A DNA stretch of 64,000 nt, from NCBI GenBank assembly GCA_017304945.1, contig JAFKLG010000067.1:19234-83233 (forward strand). The letters are read 5' to 3'. Shown here piece by piece: positions 16,393-26,177 of the stretch (position 1 is its first letter; each line of letters starts with the position of its first letter). The notes under the pieces were generated by a model. It did no database searches, was not told the origin of the DNA, and saw nothing but the letters and a program-made list of their open reading frames with translations. Source of the stretch: Rhodospirillales bacterium (GTDB lineage Bacteria > Pseudomonadota > Alphaproteobacteria > Acetobacterales > Acetobacteraceae). The position numbers were made by a program, and so were the translations under genes.

Positions 16393-17217
16393 TCAGGGGC
16401 CGTTCCCGGTGGGACCCGCCTGCTGCGGGAACCACACGGGGATGGTGGCGCGGTTGTCGTTCCGCAGCGCCTCGATCTGTGCGTGGCGGTGCTGGCGATA
16501 CAAGCTGCGGAATGTCGCGTACGGGTCCAGTGCCGTCTTCTTGATCTGGTCCAGCGAGTCCAGCACGCGTTCGCGGGCGTCCACGGCGCTGAGGGCGAAC
16601 TTACTCCAGCCCAGCGCGGTGACGGCGGCGCCCTGCCCCACCCAGGTGAACGGATCCTGCACGATATCGACGCCGAAGCCCACCGCGTCGCGCGGGTCGG
16701 AGGGGCCGAGGACGGGCAGGAACAGGAACGGACCTTCCGGCACGCCCCAGCTCGCGAGCGTCATGCCGAAATCGGAATCGTGGTTCGGGTAGCCCCACTC
16801 CTTCGCCACGTCGAAGATGCCGAGCACGCCGACGGTGGTGTTGATCAGGAACCGCATCGTCGTGTCGCCGGCGCGGCGCGGCTTGCCTTCCAGCATGTCG
16901 TTCGACAGCTGGACGGGCGTGCCGAGGTTCGACAGCATGTTGTGGATGCCTTCGCGCACCTTCCCGGGCACGACAAAGCGGTAGGCCTGGGCCGCCGGAC
17001 GCAGGATCACGGTGTCGAGCCCGTTGTTCACCGCGTAGAAGACGCGGTTGGTCGGCTCGAGCGGATCGTTCGTCGCCTTGAAGTCGGCGACCGCATCGGG
17101 ATCGTCGGCCGGCGGCGGGGTCGCACAGGCAGCCAGCGACAGGGCCAGCAAGCCGGCCACGGCGAGCTGATGCCACATCCGGGGAAGCGGGTTGAGCGAG
17201 GGGAACACGGCGCGCAT
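16393..17217 (-). CDS. mlaA: MlaA/VacJ-family outer-membrane lipoprotein
   Basis: 274 residues with a lipoprotein signal (LLALSLAAC, lipobox Cys near residue 31). The VacJ body follows: NDPLEPTNRVFYAVNN, LSNLGTPVQLSNDMLEG, RFLINTTVGVLGIFDVA, and GPFLFLPVLGPSDPRDAVG. MlaA removes misplaced phospholipids from the outer leaflet and passes them to MlaC, encoded next. Starts at ATG 17217; a second Met at residue 14 is an alternative start that would give a more compact signal peptide. Confidence 0.92.
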   Translation of the reverse strand: MRAVFPSLNPLPRMWHQLAVAGLLALSLAACATPPPADDPDAVADFKATNDPLEPTNRVFYAVNNGLDTVILRPAAQAYRFVVPGKVREGIHNMLSNLGTPVQLSNDMLEGKPRRAGDTTMRFLINTTVGVLGIFDVAKEWGYPNHDSDFGMTLASWGVPEGPFLFLPVLGPSDPRDAVGFGVDIVQDPFTWVGQGAAVTALGWSKFALSAVDARERVLDSLDQIKKTALDPYATFRSLYRQHRHAQIEALRNDNRATIPVWFPQQAGPTGNGP

Positions 17218-17488
17218 CGGCTCCTCGGGACTTCCTCAGGCGAGGGTGGGCGCGGCGAAGAGCCGAACCGCAATGGGAAAAAGAGAGATCGAACAGGACG
17301 GTCACTTAGGGTGCCCCGCGCCGTTCGCCAGCACCAGTGTGCCGACGTTCCGCACGAAACCGAAGCGGTTGTAGCATGCGCGCCCTCAGGCGCAACAAAG
17401 CGGGTGCGCAACGGGGCGTGAACCGCGCGCCCCACCCGCGTCGTGCAAAGTCCTTGCATCGACGTGAAAAACCGGGAATGCCAGAGCC

Positions 17489-18439
17489 ATGAGCGACGCG
17501 ACATTGGACGATCCGAAGCCGATCCTGCGGCGTTGGCTGAGCGGCGAACGGGTGGGCCCCCTGCCCGTCCGCAGCGCCGAGCAGGCACCGCCGCAACTGT
17601 CGTTCGAGTTCTTTCCGCCGCGGACCGAGGCTTTGGAGCAACAGCTCTGGACCTGCATCCGCCGGCTGGAGCCGCTCGCCCCCCGGTTCGTCTCCGTCAC
17701 CTACGGCGCCGGCGGCTCCACCCAGGCACGCACGCACGCGACCGTCGCCCGCCTGGTGCAGGAAACCAGCCTGGTGCCCGCCGCCCACCTCACCTGCGTC
17801 GGCGCAACCCGCGACGAGGTCGATGCCGTCGCCCGCGCCTATTGGGAGGCCGGCGTCCGCCACATCGTCGCGCTGCGTGGCGACCCGCCGCCCGGCACCG
17901 AGTACGCGCCGCATCCGGGCGGCTACCCGTACGCCGCCGACCTCGTGGCCGGACTGAAGCGGATCGCCGATTTCGAGATCTCCGTCGCCGCGTACCCCGA
18001 GACGCATCCCTCGGCACAGAGCCCCGATGCCGATCTCGACAACCTGAAGCGCAAGCTCGATGCAGGCGCGACGCGGGCGATCACGCAGTACTTCTTTGAT
18101 ACCTCGGTCTATCTCCGCTTCCTGGAGCGTTGCCTCGCCGCCGGCATCACCGCGCCGATCGTGCCGGGCATCATGCCGGTGTCGAACTTCGCCCAGGCCG
18201 CCAAGTTCTCCGCCATGTGCGGCGCCTCCATCCCGGCCTGGCTCGGACGCATGTTCGAAGGCACGGAGGACGACGCGGAAATCCGCCGCATGGTCGCGGC
18301 CGTGGTGGCGGCGGAACAGGTGCGCGTGCTGCAGGCGAACGGCGTGGACGAGTTCCACTTCTACACGCTGAACCGCCCCGACCTGACCTATGCCATCGCC
18401 CATATCCTGGGCGTCCGCCCGGTGCGCACGCTGGCCTGA
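17489..18439 (+). CDS. metF: Methylenetetrahydrofolate reductase
   Basis: 316 residues. The barrel begins with LSFEFFPPRT (catalytic Glu), then SVTYGAGGST, HLTCVGATRDEV, ALRGDPP, a YPETHP strand and ITQYFFDTSVYLRF, then PGIMPV and FHFYTLNRPDL: the full MetF set. It reduces 5,10-methylene-THF to 5-methyl-THF with FAD and NADH, feeding methionine synthesis. The first 35 residues before LSFEFFPP are an extension. I searched the 270-bp upstream gap for a SAM riboswitch fold and saw none. It is followed by the helicase gene after 116 bp. Confidence 0.94.
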   Translation: MSDATLDDPKPILRRWLSGERVGPLPVRSAEQAPPQLSFEFFPPRTEALEQQLWTCIRRLEPLAPRFVSVTYGAGGSTQARTHATVARLVQETSLVPAAHLTCVGATRDEVDAVARAYWEAGVRHIVALRGDPPPGTEYAPHPGGYPYAADLVAGLKRIADFEISVAAYPETHPSAQSPDADLDNLKRKLDAGATRAITQYFFDTSVYLRFLERCLAAGITAPIVPGIMPVSNFAQAAKFSAMCGASIPAWLGRMFEGTEDDAEIRRMVAAVVAAEQVRVLQANGVDEFHFYTLNRPDLTYAIAHILGVRPVRTLA

Positions 18440-18555
18440 CCGCAGGCGGCTCGCCCGCCCGCGGGCTGCCGGAGCTTCCCTGCGGGTCCGCCGCGGCCGG
18501 TTGGCCACGTTCACATGACGTTCTATACCCGACGGGTGCCAGGACCGTCGCATTC

Positions 18556-20745
18556 ATGACCAGCTATCTCGACCGCCTGAACCCGGCCCAGCGGGAGGCC
18601 GTGGAAACCCTCGACGGCCCGCTGCTCGTCCTGGCGGGCGCCGGCACCGGCAAGACGCGCGTGCTGACCACGCGCTTCGCCCATCTCCTGCTGACCGGGC
18701 GCGCCTATCCCGGCCAGGTGCTCGCCGTGACCTTCACCAACAAGGCCGCGCGCGAGATGCGGGAGCGTGTCGCCGCCATCCTCGGCCGCCCCGCCGAAGG
18801 CCTCTGGCTCGGCACCTTCCACGCGCTGTGCGCCCGCATGCTGCGCCGGCATGCCGACCTGGTCGGACTGACCTCCGGCTTCACCATCCTGGACGGCGAC
18901 GACCAGCAGCGGCTGCTCAAGCAGGTGATGGAAGCCGAACGCATCGACACCAAGCGCTGGGCGCCCCCCGCCATGATGGCGGTGATCCAGCGCTGGAAGG
19001 ATCGCGGCCTGCCGCCCGCCCGCGTGACCCCCGCCGAGAACACCGACTTCGCGAACGGCCGCGCCCGCGCCATCTACGCCGCCTACCAGGACCGGCTGCG
19101 CGCACTGAATGCCGCCGATTTCGGCGACCTGATGCTGCACATGACGGAGATCCTGCGCAGCCATCCCGACGTGCTCGCGCAATACCACGGGATGTTCCGC
19201 TACATCCTGGTGGACGAGTACCAGGACACCAACCTGGTGCAGTATCTCTGGCTGCGGCTGCTCGCCCAGGGCCATCGCAACATCTGCTGCGTCGGCGACG
19301 ACGATCAGTCGATCTACTCGTGGCGCGGCGCGGAGGTGGAGAACATCCTCCGCTTCGAAAAGGATTTCGAGGGCGCCCACATCGTGCGGCTGGAAGCGAA
19401 CTATCGCTCCACCGCCCCCATCCTCGCCGCCGCCTCCGGCCTGATCGCCCACAATGAAGGCCGGCTCGGCAAGACGCTGCATCCCGGCCGCGCGGACGCG
19501 CAGCAGGGGGAGAAGGTGCAGGTGATCGGCGTGTGGGATTCCGATGAGGAAGCCCGCATGGTCGGCGACCGCATCGAGGCGCTGCGTCGCGACGGAAACG
19601 CGCTCGCCGAGATGGCGGTGCTGGTGCGCGCCGGCTTCCAGACCCGCGCCTTCGAGGAGCGGCTGATCACACTCGGCATCCCCTATCGCGTGGTCGGCGG
19701 CCTGCGCTTCTACGAGCGCGCCGAGATCCGCGACGCGATCGCCTATATGCGCGCGACGGTGCAGCCGGCCGACGACCTGGCCTTCGAGCGCATCGTCAAC
19801 GTCCCCCGCCGTGGCATCGGCGAGGTCGCGCTGCGCGCCATGCACGAGACGGCGCGATCCGAGCAGATGCCGCTGTCGCTCGCCGCGGCCAAGCTGGTGC
19901 AGACCGGCGGCGTGAAGGGCAAGGTGAAGGAGAGCCTCGGCACCCTGCTGCAAGGGTTCCTGCGCTGGCGGGAGATGCTGGAGCGCGACGGCCACGTCGT
20001 CACCGTCGCGACCTTGCTCGACGAGAGCGGCTACACCGAGATGTGGAAGCAGGACAAGTCGCCCGAGGCACCGGGCCGGCTCGAGAACCTGAAGGAACTC
20101 GTGCGCGCGCTGGCCGATTTCGAGACGCTGGGCGGCTTCCTCGACCATGTCTCGCTGGTGATGGAGAACGAGGAGAATGCGGAAGGTGACCGCGTCTCCC
20201 TGATGACGCTGCACGGCGCCAAGGGGCTGGAATTCGACACCGTGTTCCTGCCCGGCTGGGAGGAAGGCCTGTTTCCCAGCCAGCGCACGATGGACGAGTC
20301 GGGCGCCAAGGGGCTCGAGGAGGAGCGGCGGCTCGCCTATGTCGGCCTGACCCGCGCGCGGCGACGGGCGATCGTAAGCCACGCGGCCAATCGGCGCATC
20401 TACGCGAATTGGCAGAGCTCCATCCCCAGCCGGTTCCTGGAGGAGCTGCCAGCCGAACACGTCGAACTGGCGGGATCGGCGGCGCTGGCGCGGGATGCGC
20501 GGGTCGCGGCGCTGCCGAGTTTCGGCGGGCAGTTCCCGCTGGTGGCGCGACGGACGCGCACCGTCGAAGCCTGGGAGCAGCCGGCCCGTCCGGCGCGGGC
20601 GGACGCGATCCCGGTCGGTGCGCGCGTGTTCCACCAAAAGTTCGGCTACGGGACGGTGACCGCAGCCGAGGACGAGAAGCTGGACATCGCCTTCGACAAG
20701 GCCGGCGCCAAGCGCGTGCTCGACCGCTTCGTAGAGCGAGCGTGA
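18556..20745 (+). CDS. uvrD: UvrD/PcrA-type superfamily 1 DNA helicase
   Basis: 729 residues with all SF1A motifs: Q-motif LNPAQREAV, Walker A GAGTGKT, TFTNKAAREM, GTFHALCARML, DEYQDTN, GDDDQSIYSWRGA, LEANYRS, LMTLHGAKGLEFDTVFLPG and YVGLTRAR. A C-terminal Tudor-like end (VFHQKFGYGTVTA) is typical of UvrD/PcrA. It unwinds DNA 3'-to-5' in excision and mismatch repair and removes recombinase filaments. The ATG at 18556 fits the family start; frame extension upstream into metF is not used. Confidence 0.93.
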   Translation: MTSYLDRLNPAQREAVETLDGPLLVLAGAGTGKTRVLTTRFAHLLLTGRAYPGQVLAVTFTNKAAREMRERVAAILGRPAEGLWLGTFHALCARMLRRHADLVGLTSGFTILDGDDQQRLLKQVMEAERIDTKRWAPPAMMAVIQRWKDRGLPPARVTPAENTDFANGRARAIYAAYQDRLRALNAADFGDLMLHMTEILRSHPDVLAQYHGMFRYILVDEYQDTNLVQYLWLRLLAQGHRNICCVGDDDQSIYSWRGAEVENILRFEKDFEGAHIVRLEANYRSTAPILAAASGLIAHNEGRLGKTLHPGRADAQQGEKVQVIGVWDSDEEARMVGDRIEALRRDGNALAEMAVLVRAGFQTRAFEERLITLGIPYRVVGGLRFYERAEIRDAIAYMRATVQPADDLAFERIVNVPRRGIGEVALRAMHETARSEQMPLSLAAAKLVQTGGVKGKVKESLGTLLQGFLRWREMLERDGHVVTVATLLDESGYTEMWKQDKSPEAPGRLENLKELVRALADFETLGGFLDHVSLVMENEENAEGDRVSLMTLHGAKGLEFDTVFLPGWEEGLFPSQRTMDESGAKGLEEERRLAYVGLTRARRRAIVSHAANRRIYANWQSSIPSRFLEELPAEHVELAGSAALARDARVAALPSFGGQFPLVARRTRTVEAWEQPARPARADAIPVGARVFHQKFGYGTVTAAEDEKLDIAFDKAGAKRVLDRFVERA

Positions 20746-20761
20746 CGGGCGCACGAACCTT

Positions 20762-20910
20762 CCCCTCCCGTCGCGGGAGGGGCGCCCCAAGCCTTCACCC
20801 GTCCCCCTCCCGTTGCGGGAGGGGGTCAGGGGGAGCGGGCGTCCCGTGAGTTCGCACGACCAACCCCAACGCCCCCTCACCCCATCCCTCTCCCGCAAGG
20901 AGAGAGGGGG
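20762..20910. repeat. Cluster of three REP-like palindromes
   Basis: The uvrD-prmA gap holds three hairpin-forming units: CCCCTCCCG-TCG-CGGGAGGGG (20762-20782), a near-identical longer unit (20803-20825) and a third with an offset loop at 20872-20910. Related units occur at 31989, 35000 and inside the SDR gene at 37122. Such units act as folded RNA ends or nuclease barriers in other bacteria; no T-run follows, so these are not classical terminators. Confidence 0.75.
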
Positions 20911-20941
20911 ATTCGACGTCGTTTGACTGGACCGATGCTGC

Positions 20942-21826
20942 ATGCCGCCACGCCACACCACCCCACTCGAGACCGTCGCCGTCACCGTCCCCGAGGCCGC
21001 GCTCGAGGCCTATGAGGCGGCGCTCGACTCCGTCTGTGATACGGTCGGCTTCTTCCGCGACGAGCGAACGGGCGACTGGCGTGTCGAGGGCGTCAAGCCG
21101 GTCGGCGCGCAGGAACCGGAACTCGCGTCCGCCCTGGCGCTCGCCGCCGCCCTGACCGGCGTCACCGCCACCGCCGACCGCACCGCGACCGAGGCGGAGG
21201 GCTGGCTCGCCCGCACCTATGCGTCGTTCCCCGAACAGGCGATCGGCCGGCGCTTCGCGGTGCGCGGCACGCATCTGACCGGGCCGGCGACACCCGGCCG
21301 GATCACGCTGACGCTCGATGCGGGCGTGGCGTTCGGATCGGGCGAGCACGGGTCCACCCGCGGCTGCCTGATCGCGTTCGAGACGGTGGCGCGCCGCCGC
21401 CCGCGGCGGATCCTGGATCTCGGCACCGGGTCGGGCATTCTGGCGATGGCGGCCATCAAGCTGCTGCACCGGCCGGTGCTGGCGACCGATATCGAGCCCT
21501 GGTCGGTGCGCGTCACCGGCCGCAACGCGACGCTGAACCGCATCCGCCCGCTGATCCGTCCGTTGCTGGCGAATGGCTGGCAGCACCCGGCCGTGCGGGG
21601 CGCCGGCCCGTACGACCTGGTGTTCGCCAACATCCTGGCGCGGCCGCTCTGCCTGATGGCGAAGGATCTCGCGGCGGCGCTGGCACCGAGCGGAACGGCG
21701 ATCCTGGCCGGGCTGCTGCACACCCAGGTCCACTGGGTCCTGTCCGCCCACCGCCGCCACGGGTTGCGCCTGGAGCGCATGGTGCGCCAGGGGAACTGGA
21801 CCACGCTGGTGGTGCGGAAGGCGTAG
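20942..21826 (+). CDS. prmA: Ribosomal protein L11 methyltransferase
   Basis: 294 residues. The N-terminal substrate domain is followed by the PrmA hallmark VAFGSGEHGSTRGCL, the SAM loop ILDLGTGSGILAMAA and VFANILARPL. PrmA trimethylates ribosomal protein L11. At the usual G-T-G-x-H-x-T-T motif this protein has GSGEHGSTR, a common alphaproteobacterial variant. The gene begins 31 bp after the last palindrome of the REP cluster, so its transcript may start within or beyond that cluster. Confidence 0.9.
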   Translation: MPPRHTTPLETVAVTVPEAALEAYEAALDSVCDTVGFFRDERTGDWRVEGVKPVGAQEPELASALALAAALTGVTATADRTATEAEGWLARTYASFPEQAIGRRFAVRGTHLTGPATPGRITLTLDAGVAFGSGEHGSTRGCLIAFETVARRRPRRILDLGTGSGILAMAAIKLLHRPVLATDIEPWSVRVTGRNATLNRIRPLIRPLLANGWQHPAVRGAGPYDLVFANILARPLCLMAKDLAAALAPSGTAILAGLLHTQVHWVLSAHRRHGLRLERMVRQGNWTTLVVRKA

Positions 21827-21852
21827 CAGGCCCGGTCGCACCACGCGCCCGT

Positions 21853-21945
21853 GGCGTGGTCGGCGACGCCCCTCGCGCCGCGGTCGCGACGCCCTTCGCG
21901 GCGTGGTCGGCGACGCCCCTCGCGGCCTGGTCGGCGACGCCCGCC
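21853..21945. repeat. Tandem repeat, about 24-bp unit, four imperfect copies
   Basis: Copies of a GTGGTCGGCGACGCCCCTCG-type unit lie directly before the long palindromic element at 21951. The region between prmA and the next gene (21827-22159) holds no gene; it consists of this tandem array, the palindrome and trailing half-copies. Confidence 0.7.
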
Positions 21946-21950
21946 CCCCG

Positions 21951-22130
21951 GTGTCATGGTCGGCGAAGGCCGACCATCCACGACTGCGCGCGGCACCGAA
22001 AGTCGTGGATGGCCGCCCTGCGGCGGCCATGACACGGGGGCAAACACGCGGCGGCCATGACACGGCGGTGGGGACGGCCTCCCTCAACACCCGGCCATGA
22101 CACGGGGGCAAACCTGCGGGGGCGATGACA
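21951..22130. repeat. Composite palindromic repeat with trailing half-copies
   Basis: An 85-bp inverted repeat (21951-22035) begins GTGTCATGG and ends CCATGACAC, with inner arms CCATCCACGACT and AGTCGTGGATGG around a short centre. Half-copies ending GGCCATGACAC follow at about 22050-22063 and 22091-22103, and a decayed one near 22121. The same layout, tandem array then palindrome then half-copies, occurs inside hpnG at 43616-43874. Confidence 0.8.
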
Positions 22131-22159
22131 CCGGGGGGGCCCCGGCACAGCCCCCGCGC

Positions 22160-22480
22160 TCACCCCTCGTCCAGCGCCGCCTCGGCCGTGCGCACCGCCT
22201 GCAGCGGCACCGGGGCGCGTCCCACGACACGGCCGCCGACGCAGGCAAGCCAGGCCCCGTCCGGCGGCTCCCCGGGCCGCAGCTCCACCACCCGCGCCTG
22301 CGGGTCGCGCGCCACCGCGGGAAACGAGCGCCAGCCGGTCGATAAGGGGCCCTGAACGCGAACGACGCGGGCGATGGCCTCGCCCGCGTCGTTGAACCCG
22401 ATCCACTCCAGGGTCCGGGGGGTCACCCCGACACCCTCGTCTTGCCGTCCCCGCGTCCAATGGAGGCGGGAACCGCTCAT
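22160..22480 (-). CDS. Hypothetical protein, about 100 residues
   Basis: 106 residues from ATG 22480, or 88 from an in-frame GTG at 22426 preceded by a GAGGGTG stretch. The core (TLEWIGFNDAGEAIARVVRVQGPLSTGWRSF...DGAWLACVGGRVVGRAP) reads as a small beta-rich soluble protein with alternating hydrophobic strands. No signal peptide or known motif. It lies 32 bp upstream of the EF-G stop on the same strand, but EF-G is transcribed towards it, so co-transcription with fusA is possible. Not recognised. Confidence 0.5.
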   Translation of the reverse strand: MSGSRLHWTRGRQDEGVGVTPRTLEWIGFNDAGEAIARVVRVQGPLSTGWRSFPAVARDPQARVVELRPGEPPDGAWLACVGGRVVGRAPVPLQAVRTAEAALDEG

Positions 22481-22512
22481 CTAGCCGTGGCCGCCGACAC
22501 CGGCGGCCGCCA

Positions 22513-24600
22513 TCAGGCGCTCTTCGCCATGATCTCGTCCGCGATGTTCCGCGGCACCGGATCGTAGTGGTGGAACTGCATTGTGAAGGATGCGCGCCCC
22601 TTGGTCATGCTCCGCAGATGGGAAATGTAGCCGAACATTTCCTTCAGCGGAACCAGCGCGCGCACGATCACCGTGGAGCCCGAGCTCTCCTGGTTCTGGA
22701 TCTGGCCGCGGCGGCGGTTCAGGTCGCCGACCACGTCACCCACGTGATCCTGCGGCGTGGTCACCTCCACGTCCATGATCGGCTCGAGGATGATCGGGCC
22801 GGCCTTCTTCATGCCTTCGCGGAAGCAGGCCTTGGCGGCGATTTCGAACGCGAGCGCCGACGAGTCGACGTCGTGGTACTTGCCGTCCACCAGGGAGAAC
22901 TTGAAGTCCACCGTGGGGAAGCCGGCCAGCACGCCGCTCTCCGCCTGGTTGCGGATGCCCTTCTCGACCGCAGGGATGTATTCGCGCGGCACCGCACCGC
23001 CGACCACGTTGTTCTCGAAGACGATGCCCTCGTTCCGTTCGGTCGGCTCGAAGACGATCTTCACCTCGGCGAACTGGCCCGACCCACCGGTCTGCTTCTT
23101 GTGGGTGTAGGTCTCGGTATGCGTCTTGGAGATGGTCTCGCGATACGCCACCTGCGGCGCGCCGATATTCGCGTCCACGCCATACTCGCGGCGCAGCCGG
23201 TCGATGATGATCTCCAGGTGCAGCTCGCCCATGCCCGACAGGATGGTCTGGCCGGTCTCCTGGTCGGTCTTCAGCCGCAGCGACGGGTCTTCCGCCGCCA
23301 GCTTCTGCAGGCCGATCGTCATCTTCTCGACCGCTTCCTTGGTGCGCGGCTCGACCGAGATGTCGATCACGGGCACCGGGAAAGCCATGCGCTCCAGCAC
23401 CACCGGATCGTCCTGCGAGGCCAGCGTGTCGCCGGTGCCGGTGTCCTTCAGGCCGACGAAGGCGGCGATGTCGCCGGCCTCGACTTCCTTGATCTCCGCC
23501 CGCTTGTCGGCGTGCATCTGGAACATCCGGCCGATGCGCTCGCGGTGCCCCTTGGTGGTGTTCATCACCATGTCGCCCGACTTCAGCGTGCCGGAATAGA
23601 CGCGCACGAAGGTCAGCGTGCCGTACTTGTCGTTGATGATCTTGAAGGCGAGGCCCGAGAAGGACGCCTTCGGATCGGCCTTGATGCGGCGGCGATCCGG
23701 ATGGTCGGCCTCATCCTCGCCTTCCTCGAGCGCGACCGCGATGCCGGGCACGTCCAGCGGGGACGGCAGGTAGTCGATCACCGCGTCGAGCAGCGGCTGC
23801 ACGCCCTTGTTCTTGAACGCCGTGCCGCACAGCACCGGACGGAACGCGCCGGAAATGGCGCCCGCCTTGATGCAGCGCTTCAGCGTCTCGACCGAGACGT
23901 CGCCCTTGTCGAAGTATTCCTCCATCGCCGCCTCGTCGACGGAGAGCGCGGTGTCCAGCAGGTTCTGCCGGTACTCCGCCGCCTGCTCCGCGAGGTCGGC
24001 CGGGATCGCCTCGTCGTGGAACTTCGCGCCCAGCTCGCCGCCTTCCCAGATGATCGCCTTCATCTCGACCAGGTCGACCACGCCCAGGAACTTGTCCTCG
24101 ATCCCGATCGGGAGCTGCAACGGCAGCGCCACGATGTCGAGCTTCTCCTTCAGCGTCGCGAAGGCGCGGAAGAAGTCGGCCCCGGTGCGGTCGAGCTTGT
24201 TGATGAAGATGATGCGCGGGACGTTGTAGCGGTCCGCGAGGCGCCAGTTGGTCTCGGACTGCGGCTGCACGCCGGCCACGCCCTCGATGATGAAGATCGC
24301 GCCGTCCAGCACGCGCAGGCTGCGGTTGACTTCGATGTTGAAGTCGATGTGGCCGGGCGTGTCGATGATGTTGATGCGGTGGTCTTTCCACTCGCAGGTC
24401 ACGGCCGCCGAGGTGATCGTGATGCCACGCTCACGCTCCTGCTCCATGTAGTCGGTCGTGGTGTTGCCCTCGTGCACCTCGCCGATCTTGTGCGACACGC
24501 CCGTGTAATACAGAATCCGCTCGGTGGTCGTCGTCTTGCCCGCGTCGATATGCGCGGTGATGCCGATATTGCGAATCTTCTCGAGCGGCGAGCCTGACAC
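22513..24600 (-). CDS. fusA: Translation elongation factor G
   Basis: 695 residues, all EF-G domains present. G motifs: [34 protein letters not shown]. Domain IV begins around [12 protein letters not shown] and includes VAYRETI; the C-terminus has [28 protein letters not shown] catalyses GTP-driven ribosomal translocation and helps ribosome recycling. I chose the GTG at 24600 because GGAGG lies five bases upstream; an ATG at 24612 would place this site inside the gene. The gene stands alone, without rpsL, rpsG or tuf beside it, unlike the usual str operon. Confidence 0.93.
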   Translation of the reverse strand: MSGSPLEKIRNIGITAHIDAGKTTTTERILYYTGVSHKIGEVHEGNTTTDYMEQERERGITITSAAVTCEWKDHRINIIDTPGHIDFNIEVNRSLRVLDGAIFIIEGVAGVQPQSETNWRLADRYNVPRIIFINKLDRTGADFFRAFATLKEKLDIVALPLQLPIGIEDKFLGVVDLVEMKAIIWEGGELGAKFHDEAIPADLAEQAAEYRQNLLDTALSVDEAAMEEYFDKGDVSVETLKRCIKAGAISGAFRPVLCGTAFKNKGVQPLLDAVIDYLPSPLDVPGIAVALEEGEDEADHPDRRRIKADPKASFSGLAFKIINDKYGTLTFVRVYSGTLKSGDMVMNTTKGHRERIGRMFQMHADKRAEIKEVEAGDIAAFVGLKDTGTGDTLASQDDPVVLERMAFPVPVIDISVEPRTKEAVEKMTIGLQKLAAEDPSLRLKTDQETGQTILSGMGELHLEIIIDRLRREYGVDANIGAPQVAYRETISKTHTETYTHKKQTGGSGQFAEVKIVFEPTERNEGIVFENNVVGGAVPREYIPAVEKGIRNQAESGVLAGFPTVDFKFSLVDGKYHDVDSSALAFEIAAKACFREGMKKAGPIILEPIMDVEVTTPQDHVGDVVGDLNRRRGQIQNQESSGSTVIVRALVPLKEMFGYISHLRSMTKGRASFTMQFHHYDPVPRNIADEIMAKSA

Positions 24601-24895
24601 AGGAACCTCCATGCCCCCAGGAGGGGCAGACCGAACTTGCATAGCGGAGCAGGCGCGTGATCCGGTCCGGATCCCGGAGACCCGAACCCGCGCGCCCGAT
24701 ACAGCAGGCCGGCTGACGAGCAGCCGGTCACGAATGCCGGTCAGATGCGACAGAGCCCAGGGTTTTGCAAGTGCGAATTGCGCACGGCGCGCCCGCAAGC
24801 CATCACGGGGCCACAGCCCGCCCCGCGACGGCCACGCAACCCACCATGACGGTTTATCACAGAACGATACATGGGCGCGCAATAGGCTTCGCACC

Positions 24896-26176
24896 ATGGA
24901 CACCGCCACCGCTCACGCGCTCGTGCGTTTCGGCCTGGGACACCGCCCCTCCGACCCGGTGCCGGCGGACCCCGTCGCCTGGCTGCTCGCCCAGCTCGCC
25001 GCGCCCGATCCGCTGGCCGGTGCCGCCCCCTCGAGCGCCGAGGGACTCGCCGCCCTGCGCGCCGATCGCAAGGACAAGCCGCCGCCCGCGCAATCCCGGT
25101 CGGCCGCGCTGTTCCGCGCCGGCGCCCGCGCCCAGCTCGCGCACGCCGTGGCCACCGACCTGCCGTTCCGGGAACGCCTGGTCTGGTTCTGGACCAACCA
25201 CTTCACCGTCTCCGTCCGCCGCGGCCAATGCGCCGCCGTGCTGCCCGCCTTCGTCGCCGAGGCGATCCGGCCGCACGTGACCGGACGCTTTGCCGACATG
25301 CTGCTCGCCGTCATGCGGCACCCGGCCATGCTGCTCTATCTCGACAACGCCAGCTCGATCGGGCCGGACAGTGCGGCGGGCCAGCGCAGCCGGCGCGGAC
25401 TGAACGAAAACCTCGCCCGCGAATGCCTCGAGCTGCACACCGTCTCGCCCGCCGCCGGCTACACGCAGCAGGACGTGACCGCCTTCGCCGCCATGCTCAC
25501 CGGCTGGTCGATCGACCTGCGGGCCGATCCGCCCGGCTTCCGCTTCCGCCCCGGCGCGCACCAGCCCGGCACGCAGACCGTCCTCGGCCAGGCGTTCCCG
25601 CCCGGCGAGGCAGGTGGGCTCGCCGCCCTCGCCTTCCTCGCCGCCCATCCGGCGACGCATCGCCACCTCGCGACGCAGCTCACGCGGCACTTCGTGGCCG
25701 ACGAGCCACCGCCGGCCGCGATCCGCGCGATCGAGGCGGTGCTGCGCGACACCAACGGCGATCTCGGCGCCGCCGCGGCCGCGCTGGCGCGGCTCGAGAC
25801 ACCGCCCGGCGCGAAACTGCGCACGCCGCAGGAACTGGCGGTGGCGAGCCTGCGCGCGCTCGACCTGCCCGAGGACCGCCATCCCGACCTCCTCGCGACC
25901 CTCGCCGCACTCGGCCAGCCCTTCTGGCGCGCACCGGCGCCGAATGGCTGGCCCGACACGGCGGGCGACTGGGCGGGTCCGGAAGCGATGGTGCGCCGGA
26001 TCGACTTCGCCTGGACCGTTGCCGGCCGCAGCAACGCACCGGATCCGCTGGCCCTCGCCGAGACGGTGCAGGGTCCGTTGCTCGACCCGGACACGCGCCT
26101 TGCCATGCAGCGCGCCGCCTCGCGCCGTGAGGCGCTCACCCTGTTCCTCGCGGCCCCCGCGTTCCAGAGGCGCTGA
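24896..26176 (+). CDS. DUF1800 family protein
   Basis: 426 residues. Recognisable family features are the opening HALVRFGLG, the [16 protein letters not shown] segment, [10 protein letters not shown], the [14 protein letters not shown](V) motif and [13 protein letters not shown]1800 proteins are always paired with DUF1501 proteins, as here (2-bp gap), and are linked to exported or membrane-associated complexes; the function is not established. No signal peptide is seen. The 295-bp gap before it is shared with the divergent fusA gene and should hold both promoters. Confidence 0.85.
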   Translation: MDTATAHALVRFGLGHRPSDPVPADPVAWLLAQLAAPDPLAGAAPSSAEGLAALRADRKDKPPPAQSRSAALFRAGARAQLAHAVATDLPFRERLVWFWTNHFTVSVRRGQCAAVLPAFVAEAIRPHVTGRFADMLLAVMRHPAMLLYLDNASSIGPDSAAGQRSRRGLNENLARECLELHTVSPAAGYTQQDVTAFAAMLTGWSIDLRADPPGFRFRPGAHQPGTQTVLGQAFPPGEAGGLAALAFLAAHPATHRHLATQLTRHFVADEPPPAAIRAIEAVLRDTNGDLGAAAAALARLETPPGAKLRTPQELAVASLRALDLPEDRHPDLLATLAALGQPFWRAPAPNGWPDTAGDWAGPEAMVRRIDFAWTVAGRSNAPDPLALAETVQGPLLDPDTRLAMQRAASRREALTLFLAAPAFQRR

Positions 26177-26177
26177 C

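Noticed and set aside
17218..17488. SAM riboswitch before metF
   Set aside because: No recognisable SAM-I, SAM-II or SAH core; only short GC hairpins.
20762..20782. Rho-independent terminator of uvrD
   Set aside because: Stable hairpin but no T-run; better explained as a REP unit, though it may still shape the mRNA end.
18523..20985. 820-codon frame antisense to uvrD
   Set aside because: No motif, composition of an antisense shadow; uvrD motifs are complete on the plus strand.
22567..24597. 676-codon frame antisense to fusA
   Set aside because: Mirror of the conserved EF-G codons; no start signal or family resemblance.
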